The notes under the pieces are model-generated. The model ran no database searches and had not been told where the DNA came from. It was given only the letters and a program-made list of their open reading frames with translations. A stretch of 41,113 nucleotides of DNA, from the NCBI GenBank assembly GCA_945860285.1, contig CAMAQB010000022.1, positions 1 through 41,113 on the forward strand, given 5' to 3'. Both the position numbers and the translations under genes were made by a program. Positions within the stretch are counted from its first letter, which is position 1. Every line of letters starts with the position of its first letter. Shown here piece after piece: positions 17,330 to 25,446 of this stretch. The DNA is from Akkermansia muciniphila (GTDB taxonomy: Bacteria; Verrucomicrobiota; Verrucomicrobiia; Verrucomicrobiales; Akkermansiaceae).

Positions 17330-17373
17330 TCTAACAAAACAAGCTCCCCGACCGGGGAGCTTGTTTTGTTAGA
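17330..17373. terminator. bidirectional hairpin terminator between hpf and the ThuA-like gene
   Basis: A perfect 20-bp inverted repeat with a four-base GACC loop: left arm 17330-17349, right arm 17354-17373. The GC core is GCTCCCC/GGGGAGC; the outer arms are A-rich on the left and T-rich on the right, so it gives a U-tract in either direction. It separates two convergent genes (hpf ends 17312, ThuA-like ends 17396). Confidence 0.9.
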
Positions 17374-17395
17374 ATGCGACGGATGAACAGTATGA

Positions 17396-18247
17396 TTACT
17401 TCACTTTCTTGGCCTCGTAGCCCGGCAGCGCTTTGCCATCCTTGTCAAGTTTTCCGCAGGTCCACAACAATCCACGACTCACCATATCGAGAAAACGGGC
17501 ATCGGCGACCGTATCGTTGTTATGCCCGAGGGTCGTGCTGAAAATCTTGGTTTTTTTCGCGCCAAACTCATTCGTCCAGGCAACCACCGCATGGTTGTCG
17601 CCCGGCTTGTCACCCGCATCCTGCTTGCCTTCCGCCAGAGGATGGGCAGTTGGCCAGGTCTTGAAATTCCCCTCGATGCCGTGAACATTGTTGTAAAGCT
17701 CTTCATTGACCGTCGTCCAGTCGGCCATGCCCTTGACAATCGGATGCTCCTTGTCGGTAAAAGCGACGGCAATCGGCTTCTGAGCGCCGTGACGACTGGA
17801 TTGCAGTCCCAGCAGGTTGAACCATGCCGCCTCGGGTGCATCGGGTTGCATGGGGGCCCTGAAATTGCCCTTGCGGTAGGAATGCATCGCGCAATGAAGA
17901 TTCACCGCAGGCACACCGTCCTTGTGGGCGTTAATGATGTTATCGATCACTTTCTGATCCGTCACATCGGCCGCGCACTCGTCATGGATCACCACGTCGT
18001 ATGCTTTCGCCCAACCTGCATCCTGATAGATTGCGAACTGTGGCTTGGTCGAGCCATCGGCCGAATATTCGATCTTGACCTCGCAATTGACCCGAGCCTG
18101 CATTCCCTCCGCGATAATGAACTGCTGCTTGGAGTAATCATGGCAGCAGCCACCGATCACCAGCAGGACTTTCAAGGGTTTGACCTCCGCGTGGGCAAAC
18201 ACGCCACTTGCCAGTGCACAACATGTATAAAGCAATTTTTTCATCAT
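17396..18247 (-). CDS. secreted ThuA-like domain protein
   Basis: A 283-residue exported protein with a ThuA-like (class I glutamine-amidotransferase-like fold) domain. The start at 18247 gives a clean Sec signal MMKKLLYTCCALASGVFAHA with cleavage after AHA; the frame is open upstream to 18496 but that part is not signal-like. Family features are VLLVIGGCCHDYSKQQ (near 29-44), YDVVIHDECAAD, GVPAVNLHCAMHSYR (near 125-139, the nucleophile-elbow position) and DKEHPIVKGMADW with a later VAWTNEFGAKKTKIFSTTLGH. Such proteins are numerous in Verrucomicrobia and Planctomycetes and are linked to sugar utilisation; no substrate is proven. Single gene, convergent with hpf. Confidence 0.88.
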   Translation of the reverse strand: MMKKLLYTCCALASGVFAHAEVKPLKVLLVIGGCCHDYSKQQFIIAEGMQARVNCEVKIEYSADGSTKPQFAIYQDAGWAKAYDVVIHDECAADVTDQKVIDNIINAHKDGVPAVNLHCAMHSYRKGNFRAPMQPDAPEAAWFNLLGLQSSRHGAQKPIAVAFTDKEHPIVKGMADWTTVNEELYNNVHGIEGNFKTWPTAHPLAEGKQDAGDKPGDNHAVVAWTNEFGAKKTKIFSTTLGHNNDTVADARFLDMVSRGLLWTCGKLDKDGKALPGYEAKKVK

Positions 18248-18576
18248 ATGGTTTTTTTCCCTACTGCGGCAATGAATGAAATTTATCAATAAATTGCCTG
18301 CTGCGCGGATGCGGTGCCAATTGGCGCAAAAAAACCGCCAGGCAAAAGCAGGCGGACTTCCGGGAAATGGGAATTCGATCAAGATTGGCGGCGGCGGCGC
18401 GAAAAAAAAGTTAGCGCGGCATGACCAGCCATGTTCACTCATCTGGGTTCCGGAACGCGGTCGCGACCGGTGATTTTCAGGTTGTTGAGATCCCAACCGG
18501 CCGTTCTGGTTTCGACCCGTGTCTGACGGACCAATTGGAGATTGCCGCGCGCCCGCAACCGTAGTATGATGGAGCG
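18248..18576. other. divergent intergenic region, no gene seen
   Basis: About 330 bp between the divergent ThuA-like gene and the ABC exporter. Apart from the dyad at 18280-18295 and a short GGCGGCGGCGGCGC run near 18385, I see no gene, RNA or repeat. Just before the exporter a four-codon frame ATG-ATG-GAG-CGG-TGA (18566-18580) overlaps the exporter's GTG start. Confidence 0.6.
18280..18295. promoter_or_regulatory. perfect AT-rich dyad upstream of the ThuA-like gene
   Basis: AATTTAT-CA-ATAAATT, a perfect 7+7 inverted repeat 33 bp upstream of the ThuA-like start codon. It could be an operator or part of the promoter. No cognate regulator is encoded nearby. Confidence 0.3.
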
Positions 18577-20382
18577 GTGAAGCAAACTGCCTTGCGAAGA
18601 TACTACCCGTTGCTGTGGGACATTCGTGCGACGTTCGGTGCAGGCATTCTGGCAGGAATTGTTTATGGTGTTGCCAGTGGACTGGGGCTACCGACGATGG
18701 TCAAATACGTTTTTCCCCTGCTTTTTCGAGACAGCAAGGGCATTAAGGAAGTTCCCGGCTGGTTGCTGAACATCCAGAGGGACTGGCTTCACGACTCGAC
18801 AACGGCACTGACCATGCTGGTTTGCCTTTTCATCCCGCTGGTTTTCCTGGTGCGCGGTGTGTCCGCTTATTTAAACACCTACCTGATCAACAAATCAGGT
18901 TATCTTGTCCTCGAAAAGGTTCGCGCTCAGGCTTTTGAAAAACTCCAGCGCCTGCCGATGAGCTACTATCACGGCAACAAATCAGGCGACCTGTTGTCGC
19001 GCCTGACCAACGATGCCGACGTCATCCGCAATGCCATCGCCCAGGGCAGCAATGACCTGATCAAACAACCCGCCACCCTGGTTGCGGCGATCTCGTATCT
19101 GATCATGCAATCTCTCAAAAACGACAGCATGAACATCGCATTGATCGGTTTGGTTTCGATCCCCATCTGCGTGATCCCCATTTCCAGGGCCGGCAAGCGC
19201 ATTTCGCAGCGCAGCCGCGCGGTGCAAAAGGAAATGGGCGAAACGTCATCGACGATCAACGAGACCTTGCAATCGCCGCTGGAAATCCGCGTGTATCAGC
19301 TCGAAAAACGGCAGCAGCAAACCTACGCGAACCAGGTCAGGGAGATCCTGCGACTGATGCTCAAGGTGGTCAAATACAAGGCGATGATCTCCCCGGCCAT
19401 TGAAGTGGTTGCTTCGGTGGGCTTCGCGCTGGCCTTGTATCTCGGCGTGCAGCGCGGCATGTCGCTGGAACAATTCATGTCGGTGGGAATGGCGTTGTTC
19501 ATGGCCTACGAACCGGTGAAAAAACTCGGCGGTGTCAATGCCCTGCTGAAACAAGGCGGCGCCGCGGCCGAACGATTGGAAATGATCATGCAGGCCGAGG
19601 AGACTGTCTCGGAACCCGAGCCCGCCAAGATTCGTGCGCACGGCAAAATCTCCGGCAACGTCTCGTGGAAAAACGTCAGCTTTTCCTACGACGACGAACC
19701 AGTGCTGCGCAATGTCTCGCTCGAAATCAAACAAGGCGAAATGGTGGCGCTCGCCGGGCCCAGCGGATCAGGCAAAACTACCCTGGTCAATTTGCTGCCG
19801 CGGCTGTTCGACCCGCTCGAAGGCCAGGTGTCCATCGATGGAATCGATCTCCGCGAGTGGTCGCTGCACGACTTGCGCAGCCAGATCGCCGTCGTGCCGC
19901 AGATGCCGGTCTTGTTTCAGGCGAGCGTGATGGAAAACATCCGCTGCGGTCGACAGGATGCCAGCGATGAAGATGTCGTAGTGGCCGCACAAAAAGCCCA
20001 CGCCCATGAATTCATCAGCCGCCTGCCCAAGGGCTACGGAACGGTGGTCGGCGAACGCGGTTCGACCCTCTCCGGCGGGCAGCGCCAGCGCATCGCCATG
20101 GCCCGGGCATTTCTGAAGGACGCGCCGATCCTGATCATGGACGAAGCCACCAGCGCGCTCGATGCCGAAATTGAAGCAGCCGTCGCCGAAAACCTGCGCG
20201 AACTATGCGCCGGAAGGACTACATTTTTGATCGCGCACCGCTTTTCGACCATCCGCATGGCACAAAGGGTGGTGGTTCTTGAAAAAGGCCGGATCGTCGC
20301 CAACGGCACTTTCGAAGAATTGGAAAAGCAACCGGGCACCTTCCGCAACCTGCTCGATGCCGCCGGCGGATCAGCGCAATAA
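18577..20382 (+). CDS. ABC exporter, fused permease/ATPase (MsbA-like)
   Basis: Half-size ABC transporter exporting lipids or hydrophobic compounds; acts as a homodimer in the inner membrane. 601 residues from a GTG start at 18577. The six-helix type 1 exporter domain spans about residues 15-330, with the cytoplasmic-loop signature LQRLPMSYYHGNKSGDLLSR (near 125-145). The nucleotide-binding domain follows: Walker A GPSGSGKTT near 394-402, Q-loop in VVPQMPVLFQ, ABC signature LSGGQRQRIAMARA near 498, Walker B ILIMDEATSALD near 518 and H-loop IAHRFSTI near 552. The short frame MMER stops on the GTG (GTGA overlap), suggesting translational coupling. Convergent with heme o synthase 12 bp away. Lipid A-core flipping is possible but unproven. 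Confidence 0.93.
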   Translation: MKQTALRRYYPLLWDIRATFGAGILAGIVYGVASGLGLPTMVKYVFPLLFRDSKGIKEVPGWLLNIQRDWLHDSTTALTMLVCLFIPLVFLVRGVSAYLNTYLINKSGYLVLEKVRAQAFEKLQRLPMSYYHGNKSGDLLSRLTNDADVIRNAIAQGSNDLIKQPATLVAAISYLIMQSLKNDSMNIALIGLVSIPICVIPISRAGKRISQRSRAVQKEMGETSSTINETLQSPLEIRVYQLEKRQQQTYANQVREILRLMLKVVKYKAMISPAIEVVASVGFALALYLGVQRGMSLEQFMSVGMALFMAYEPVKKLGGVNALLKQGGAAAERLEMIMQAEETVSEPEPAKIRAHGKISGNVSWKNVSFSYDDEPVLRNVSLEIKQGEMVALAGPSGSGKTTLVNLLPRLFDPLEGQVSIDGIDLREWSLHDLRSQIAVVPQMPVLFQASVMENIRCGRQDASDEDVVVAAQKAHAHEFISRLPKGYGTVVGERGSTLSGGQRQRIAMARAFLKDAPILIMDEATSALDAEIEAAVAENLRELCAGRTTFLIAHRFSTIRMAQRVVVLEKGRIVANGTFEELEKQPGTFRNLLDAAGGSAQ

Positions 20383-20394
20383 AAACCCACCCGC

Positions 20395-21285
20395 TCAGCC
20401 CTTTTTCCAAAACACCGCAAGCATTGTCAAAGCCAGTGGCAGATACAACAAGGTGAACAGGAAAAGTTTCCGCGCATGCTCCCTGTCGCCGCGTTTCATG
20501 AATCGATAGGCCAACAAACCCATCCATGAACCCAGCAACAATCCGACCACGCCCCATGCATACGAAGCTCGACCCAGCAAACAGGGCCAGAAGGCCAGCA
20601 AGGCCAGCGACAATGAAAAAATCAGCGCCAGCCGCCCGCTCTTGATCCCGCTGACATCTCCGTTCGACCACATTTGATAGCCCGCATCCTCGTATTCCTC
20701 GCGGCACATCCAGTTGATCGCGATGAAATGGGGCAACTGCCACAAAAACAGCAGCGCGAACAAAAACCACGCCACGGCATCGATCCCCCCACCCGCCGCC
20801 GTCCAGCCGATCACCGGCGGAATCGCCCCGGGGATGGCGCCCAGCAGGGTGTTGACCGAATGTTTGCATTTCATCGGCGTATAAATGAACACATAGGCCA
20901 CCACCGTGATCAGCGCCAGCACGGCGGGAAGATTCCCGACCGTGACCGACAAATGCGTTAGCCCGAAAGTGCACAGCACGGCGCCCGTGAGAAATGCGAA
21001 GACGACACCCATGCGCTTTGAGGGCAGCGGTCGATCCGCCGTGCGCTTCATGCGGGCGTCCTCGTCGATTTCCATCAACTGGTTGAATGCCGCCGAACCA
21101 AAAGCCGCCGCCGCCGTGCCGACGAGGGTGTTCAGCAAGGTCATGCCATTCCAACCAAATGTGCGGGACCCCAGATAGTAACCGAAAAAAGTGGTGACCA
21201 GAACGAAGGTATTCAGGCGCACCTTGGTCAAAACCGCCAAATCCCTGCGAAACACCCCCCGCTGCTGCTGATCCCCCTCGTTCAT
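20395..21285 (-). CDS. ctaB: heme o synthase (protoheme IX farnesyltransferase)
   Basis: UbiA-superfamily membrane enzyme that adds farnesyl to heme b to make heme o for cytochrome oxidase. I start at the ATG at 21285 (MNEGDQQQRGVFRRDLAVLT), 296 residues; the open frame to 21531 runs into a tandem repeat array and is discarded. The first aspartate-rich motif is GSAAFNQLMEIDEDARMKRT followed by ADRPLPS (near 62-90), and the second loop contains the IYTPMKCKHSVNTLLGAIPG stretch and ALLFLWQLPHFIAINWMCRE (near 180-200), both characteristic of CyoE/CtaB. About nine hydrophobic segments. No ctaA, ctaC or ctaD is nearby. Convergent with the ABC exporter. Confidence 0.93.
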   Translation of the reverse strand: MNEGDQQQRGVFRRDLAVLTKVRLNTFVLVTTFFGYYLGSRTFGWNGMTLLNTLVGTAAAAFGSAAFNQLMEIDEDARMKRTADRPLPSKRMGVVFAFLTGAVLCTFGLTHLSVTVGNLPAVLALITVVAYVFIYTPMKCKHSVNTLLGAIPGAIPPVIGWTAAGGGIDAVAWFLFALLFLWQLPHFIAINWMCREEYEDAGYQMWSNGDVSGIKSGRLALIFSLSLALLAFWPCLLGRASYAWGVVGLLLGSWMGLLAYRFMKRGDREHARKLFLFTLLYLPLALTMLAVFWKKG

Positions 21286-21374
21286 CGTCCGAGCCACTGT
21301 GCACGGAAAATCGGAAATCTCAAATGCGAAATGAGGGCGAAGGAAAGTCGCCACCCGCTGGCATCCAGCTTGCC

Positions 21375-21432
21375 GCTGCGCAAAGACATTGCGAGGCTCA
21401 AACGAATCGCCCTGTTGGCGGCATGGAAAATT
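21375..21432. repeat. direct repeat copy A flanking the second tandem array
   Basis: Imperfect direct repeat with 21719-21770. Both read GCTGCGnAAAGACnTTGCGA, then G-CTCAAA-AATCGCCCTG, then CATGGAAAATT. Copy A has a 5-6 base insertion (TTGGCGG) relative to copy B. It brackets the 21-bp array at 21436-21602. Confidence 0.8.
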
Positions 21433-21435
21433 GCG

Positions 21436-21602
21436 GTTGTCGAGCCTGTCAGCCTGGTTGTCGAGCCTGTTAGCCCGGTTGTCGAGCCTGTCAACCCGGT
21501 TGTGGAGCATTTCAGCCCGGTTGTCGAGCATTCCAGCCCGGTTGTGAGCGTTCCAGCCCGGTTGCGGACCATTCCGGCACGGTTGTGGAGCATGTCAATC
21601 GC
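21436..21602. repeat. 8-copy 21-bp tandem repeat array (second array)
   Basis: Units start at 21436, 21457, 21478, 21499, 21520, 21541, 21561 and 21582. Consensus begins GTTGTCGAGCATGTCAGCCC followed by one base. The unit at 21541 is 20 bp, having lost one base. Period is identical to the array at 1898-2170, but the unit sequence is unrelated. Several frames on both strands stay open through it (for example LDNRANR-type and TTGLTGS-type repeats); I do not believe they are genes. It lies about 150 bp upstream of the ctaB start. Confidence 0.93.
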
Positions 21603-21718
21603 CCCGTAGCCGATGGGAAACTCCTGAACCTACGCTGTCCCCGCTTCCTCCTGTTCCTACTCATTCCGGTTTTTAGCACCAGAATCCCCGCTGCAGAGGA
21701 GTTGCTATTTTCATCAAT

Positions 21719-21770
21719 GCTGCGAAAAGACTTTGCGAGTCTCAAAACAATCGCCCTGCCATGGAAAATT
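21719..21770. repeat. direct repeat copy B flanking the second tandem array
   Basis: Partner of 21375-21432; see that entry. The two copies lie on either side of the 21-bp array in the same orientation, about 345 bp apart. Confidence 0.8.
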
Positions 21771-21847
21771 TGGAACTGAAATTTCTTCTTTACATCAAGG
21801 GCTACATCGGTGACTTTATCTGCGCTGCACGCGAAATTCGGCCCCGC

Positions 21848-21890
21848 GCCGTGAGAGTCCAAAAGACTCCTATACGTGCGGCTTTTTTTT
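21848..21890 (+). terminator. hairpin followed by T8
   Basis: An inner stem GAGTC-CAAAA-GACTC (21855-21869) and an outer stem GCCGTG/TGCGGC (21848-21853 with 21877-21882, two wobble pairs) are followed at once by eight T (21883-21890). This looks like a plus-strand intrinsic terminator, but no plus-strand gene lies upstream, and the methylase gene runs in the other direction. The asymmetric bulge also recalls a decayed group II intron domain V. Confidence 0.4.
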
Positions 21891-21924
21891 CTGGAGGGCG
21901 TGGTCCGCAGCGGGGCTTAGAGGT

Positions 21925-24900
21925 TCATGACTGCGCGCTTTGGAAGGCTCCCGGCCAGCCACCGTGCTGGGAGATCACTTCGTCAATTTCCGCCATGAGG
22001 CGGATGGTTTCGGTGAGGGCGATGACGATTTTGTGGTAGTGGGCGATATCTTCGTCGGTCAGGGTGCGGCCTTTGCGGTCTTTGAGCCATTTCTCGCAGA
22101 CCTGATAGCCGCCGATATGGAAATTCCAGACGGCCTCGGGCACGCCCTTGAAACCGCTGCTGCCGGGGGCTTGGGCCATGTCTTTTTTCTTGGCCGGGGC
22201 ATCGATCCAGACGGTGTTGTCAGACCAGCCAATGCGGGTGACTTCCTTGGACCCGCCGATAAACTGGGTGATGGGCTTGTCGAGCTTGGGCGATTCCAGC
22301 AGGTGCAGGGCGGTGAGTTCGCCGCCGAGCCGGGCCAACGCGCGGAACAACTCCAGGTTCCCGGTCAACGGCAGGCGCGGGAAGTCGATCTTGAGAAACT
22401 CGGCGTAGCGCGAGCGGTAGCCGGGACTGTGGAAGACGGCGTAGATATAGTGGAAGATGTCTTCGGGGGTGAGGGATTTCGAAGCGTCGGAGTGAGAATC
22501 TTTGAAATCGTTAGCAAGCTGGAGAGCAAAATTTGGACTGAAATTCGTCTCCGTCTTTTCCATGTTCAGGAAAGTTCCCTGAGCTGCTTTTTTGGGATTC
22601 CCAGCATAAAGCGGAAAAATTCTGTTCTGCTCCTTGGTCCTGTTCGAGACAAAGCACATTTCTGTTGGATGGCGCGTCACTAACACGTGGCAATACGGTA
22701 ACTTGGAAAGTTGACGAGGCAGGCAAAGAGCTAGATTGTTCTTGATGTCTATAAGAGGCTGATTTACTTGAAACTGGGGACGCGCCAATGTCAGCTTACT
22801 GAAATAGGTATATCTGATATCGAATGGGCGGTAAGACACTTTAGTAATTAACTCCTTATCCATCTTCACCCTCTTTGCATCAGCAAGCTTCCAATTAGTG
22901 TTATCAGTAAGATCATACTTCTCACGGATTTCCGCGTCAGATAGACTTGAGGTCATATCAACAATTCGTTGATTCGCCTCTTCATAGGTTTCACTTATTG
23001 AAATCTCGTCATTCCCGGTCATCATTCCCAGCGTCCCAATTTTGAAAACATTTTCCAAAGGCAGAAAATGCGACCAGTCCTTATCAGAATCTTCTGATAT
23101 TTGGGGTGTGAAGTAGAAAGCGTCAGAGGCCGGTGAAATCTGCTGAAAATTTATACTTGAAATGGTGCTCTTCGAAAGAAACGAGTACTTTGATTCTCTA
23201 TCACCACGAAGATCCGCGTGACTCAGAAAGTTTGATCTGGCTTGTGATCGAGATGAATCGGCAACTGAAATGCAAATCGCTGTACCTACCCTGATATCGA
23301 AAACATTTTCGTCACACTCACCCGAGTCATTTCGGATCGAGTTACCGTGAAGATCTAGTATAGTAGAATAAAAGTTATCGAGAAATGATTTTCTCATTCC
23401 TCGAAAAACAATTCCTGTCAGCCAGTTGTGATTAGCGATTATTCCTACGACTCCAAATCCACTTTGGGATACCAAGTGTTGTGAGAGGCGGAAGAATTTA
23501 CAGTAGTCGTCCATCAATGGGGCAATCCTCTTTTCTTGGATTCGAACCCCGTCAATCTGCTTATATCCATCCATCAGCTGTTGGATCCACTCGCTCTGAT
23601 TGGAAGAATAGACACTATATGGCGGATTCCCAATGACCACCGTAAACCGCTTATGCCGTTTGATTTCGTTCACGGCGGCGGCTTCGTGGGCGAGGGCGTC
23701 GAAGCCGATAAGCGGGAGTTGTTTCTGCCACGGTTCGAGGGCGTTGGTGAGGTAGATGCGGGCGCGTTCCTCGGTGGCGAACTTGTAGCCGGTTTCGGCG
23801 AGCTTGAGGCCGATTTTCATGTGGGCGATGGCGTAGGGGGCCATCATCAGCTCGAAGGCGTGGAGGCGGGGGAGGAGGCATTTTGGGACGTAGGCGTTCC
23901 AGTAGCTGGTGAAATCGGATTGATGATTGCCGATTGATGATTGTTGATTTTTGATCTTTGGCATGGCGGCTGCGCCGCGTTTTTTCCAGAGGTCCTTGAG
24001 GTAGTTGAAGATGACGTCGATGACTTCGACGGGGAAGGTGGCGGTACCGGTGGCCGGGTCGAGGATCTGGACGAAGAATTCGTCGGGGGAGATGGTTTCG
24101 GTGCAGCCGGGTTCGTCGGTGAGGGGAGGAAGTTTGATTTCCGATTGAGGATTGTTGATTTTGGATTTTTGAATGAATTCGCCCCAGGTGATGGTGTCGG
24201 CGAGGCCGTGTTCGAGGCCGAACTCGGTTTTGAGGAGTTCGTCCACGGAGCGGACGATGTAGGAGACGACGGGCTGCGGGGTGTAGAAGACGCCGCGCTG
24301 GATTCTCAGGGCTTTGTTGTAGGCGTTGAGGAAGTGCTCGTAGAAGTGGATGACGGGATCGTCGCCACGGGTCTTGTTGCCGAAGTCGCGCAGGATGGCG
24401 GGGAGGTCAGTTTCCTCGCCGCGCAGGAGTTCCACCACGTCTTGGACGCCGAGTTCGTCGAAGTCGATGCCGCCCTTGCGCCCGCCCGCATGGAGGAAGG
24501 TCTGGAGCATCTCCTTGAGGAAGGGATTGGTGACGGGCACCATGTCGGAGATGTTGCTGGCGACGAGGGCAGTGCCTTTGCGGCCCTCTGACATTTCTGT
24601 GCGGGAAATGGCCGCGGTGAGCAGGCCGTAGGTGATGGTCTGGGCGTAGGTGTCGGCAAATCCTTCCGGGGTGAGGTCGTGGATGAGATTGGTCTGGAAG
24701 GCGCGGTGGAGTTTCGTGAGCGGGCCGCGCTCCGTCTCATGCTGCATGATGGTGGTGGCGGCATCGCGGATGCGCTTGGCGAGGGCGGCCATGGCCTCGG
24801 CCAGCATGTCGGAGGTGCGGATGATGTGGCCGATGCGGTGCTTGAACGCTCCGGCCCAGCGCTGCTGCCAGACGTCGAGCTTCTCACCTTTCTCGGGCCA

Positions 24901-25413
24901 ACTGAGTCGCTCGCGCAGGGTGGCGGCGACGGTGTTGAGCTTCATGGTTGTGTCTGCGCCATCCCAACCGAGCACGCGGAGGCTGGGGAGGTCACCGGAC
25001 TCCTGATGGAAGTGGGCGAAGCCGATTTCACGCCCGTCCTCATCCTCGGGGCCGAAGGCGGAGACAAAGAGGAGGTCCTCTGCATTCCAGACCGCGCGGT
25101 CGGCCTTGTTGGCAGAGGCGCGTTTCTTCACCACGAGGTGAGAAAGGATGCGGCGGAGGACGACGACCGGGAGTTTTTTCTTATCGAACTCGATGAAGAA
25201 GATGCCCCAAGGCTGGCTGGATGTTAGTGGGCGGAGCTGGCGGATGGATTTCACCTTTGCCGCCTCTTCTTCCTTAAGACCAAGATCGGCGGGCTCGTAG
25301 TCGAAGGTGAGGTCTTCCATTTCATAGCCATCGAGAGGCCAGCCGAGTTCGTCCTCCAGATAGCGGATGAGGGCGGTGAAGTTGCGAACGTTGCGGAGAT
25401 CGGGCGCGGGCAT
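21925..25413 (-). CDS. N6-adenine DNA methylase with specificity region (type ISP-like, methylase half)
   Basis: A 1162-residue DNA methyltransferase. Residues 1-370 are a helical/mixed N-terminal region (NFTALIRYLEDELGWPLDGY). The methylase core follows: motif X-like region RGVFYTPQPVVSYIVRSVDE (373-392), motif I ILDPATGTATF (450-460) and catalytic motif IV VVIGNPPYS (592-600). About 550 residues after NPPY are expected to carry target recognition. It resembles the methylase half of single-chain type ISP enzymes, but lacks nuclease and helicase parts; those are in the gene at 26989-30150. Two loops (residues 416-431 and 486-501) are encoded by copies of an AT-rich repeat. The segment 22490-23640 is clearly more AT-rich than the rest. 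Start is 33 bp after the SecB-like stop. Last gene of the operon. Confidence 0.9.
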   Translation of the reverse strand: MPAPDLRNVRNFTALIRYLEDELGWPLDGYEMEDLTFDYEPADLGLKEEEAAKVKSIRQLRPLTSSQPWGIFFIEFDKKKLPVVVLRRILSHLVVKKRASANKADRAVWNAEDLLFVSAFGPEDEDGREIGFAHFHQESGDLPSLRVLGWDGADTTMKLNTVAATLRERLSWPEKGEKLDVWQQRWAGAFKHRIGHIIRTSDMLAEAMAALAKRIRDAATTIMQHETERGPLTKLHRAFQTNLIHDLTPEGFADTYAQTITYGLLTAAISRTEMSEGRKGTALVASNISDMVPVTNPFLKEMLQTFLHAGGRKGGIDFDELGVQDVVELLRGEETDLPAILRDFGNKTRGDDPVIHFYEHFLNAYNKALRIQRGVFYTPQPVVSYIVRSVDELLKTEFGLEHGLADTITWGEFIQKSKINNPQSEIKLPPLTDEPGCTETISPDEFFVQILDPATGTATFPVEVIDVIFNYLKDLWKKRGAAAMPKIKNQQSSIGNHQSDFTSYWNAYVPKCLLPRLHAFELMMAPYAIAHMKIGLKLAETGYKFATEERARIYLTNALEPWQKQLPLIGFDALAHEAAAVNEIKRHKRFTVVIGNPPYSVYSSNQSEWIQQLMDGYKQIDGVRIQEKRIAPLMDDYCKFFRLSQHLVSQSGFGVVGIIANHNWLTGIVFRGMRKSFLDNFYSTILDLHGNSIRNDSGECDENVFDIRVGTAICISVADSSRSQARSNFLSHADLRGDRESKYSFLSKSTISSINFQQISPASDAFYFTPQISEDSDKDWSHFLPLENVFKIGTLGMMTGNDEISISETYEEANQRIVDMTSSLSDAEIREKYDLTDNTNWKLADAKRVKMDKELITKVSYRPFDIRYTYFSKLTLARPQFQVNQPLIDIKNNLALCLPRQLSKLPYCHVLVTRHPTEMCFVSNRTKEQNRIFPLYAGNPKKAAQGTFLNMEKTETNFSPNFALQLANDFKDSHSDASKSLTPEDIFHYIYAVFHSPGYRSRYAEFLKIDFPRLPLTGNLELFRALARLGGELTALHLLESPKLDKPITQFIGGSKEVTRIGWSDNTVWIDAPAKKKDMAQAPGSSGFKGVPEAVWNFHIGGYQVCEKWLKDRKGRTLTDEDIAHYHKIVIALTETIRLMAEIDEVISQHGGWPGAFQSAQS
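23917..23959 (-). repeat. dispersed AT-rich repeat, copy inside methylase gene (1)
   Basis: On the minus strand this copy contains AAAATCAACAATCATCAATC followed by GGCAATC, 25 of 27 positions shared with the copy at 24131-24178. It encodes the low-complexity loop KIKNQQSSIGNHQSD between methylase motifs I and IV. Confidence 0.8.
24131..24178 (-). repeat. dispersed AT-rich repeat, copy inside methylase gene (2)
   Basis: On the minus strand this copy contains AAAATCAACAATCCTCAATC followed by GGAAATC. It encodes QKSKINNPQSEIK just before methylase motif I. A third copy, AAAATCAACAATCGTCAAAC followed by GGAAATC, lies at 9466-9531 upstream of the IS91-type remnant. Confidence 0.8.
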
Positions 25414-25446
25414 GAGAGAAGGGCGGAGGGCGGATGGCGGAGACGA

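Noticed and set aside
20219-21304. 361-codon minus-strand frame over ctaB
   Set aside because: Alternate frame of ctaB with no transmembrane pattern; ctaB has clear family motifs.
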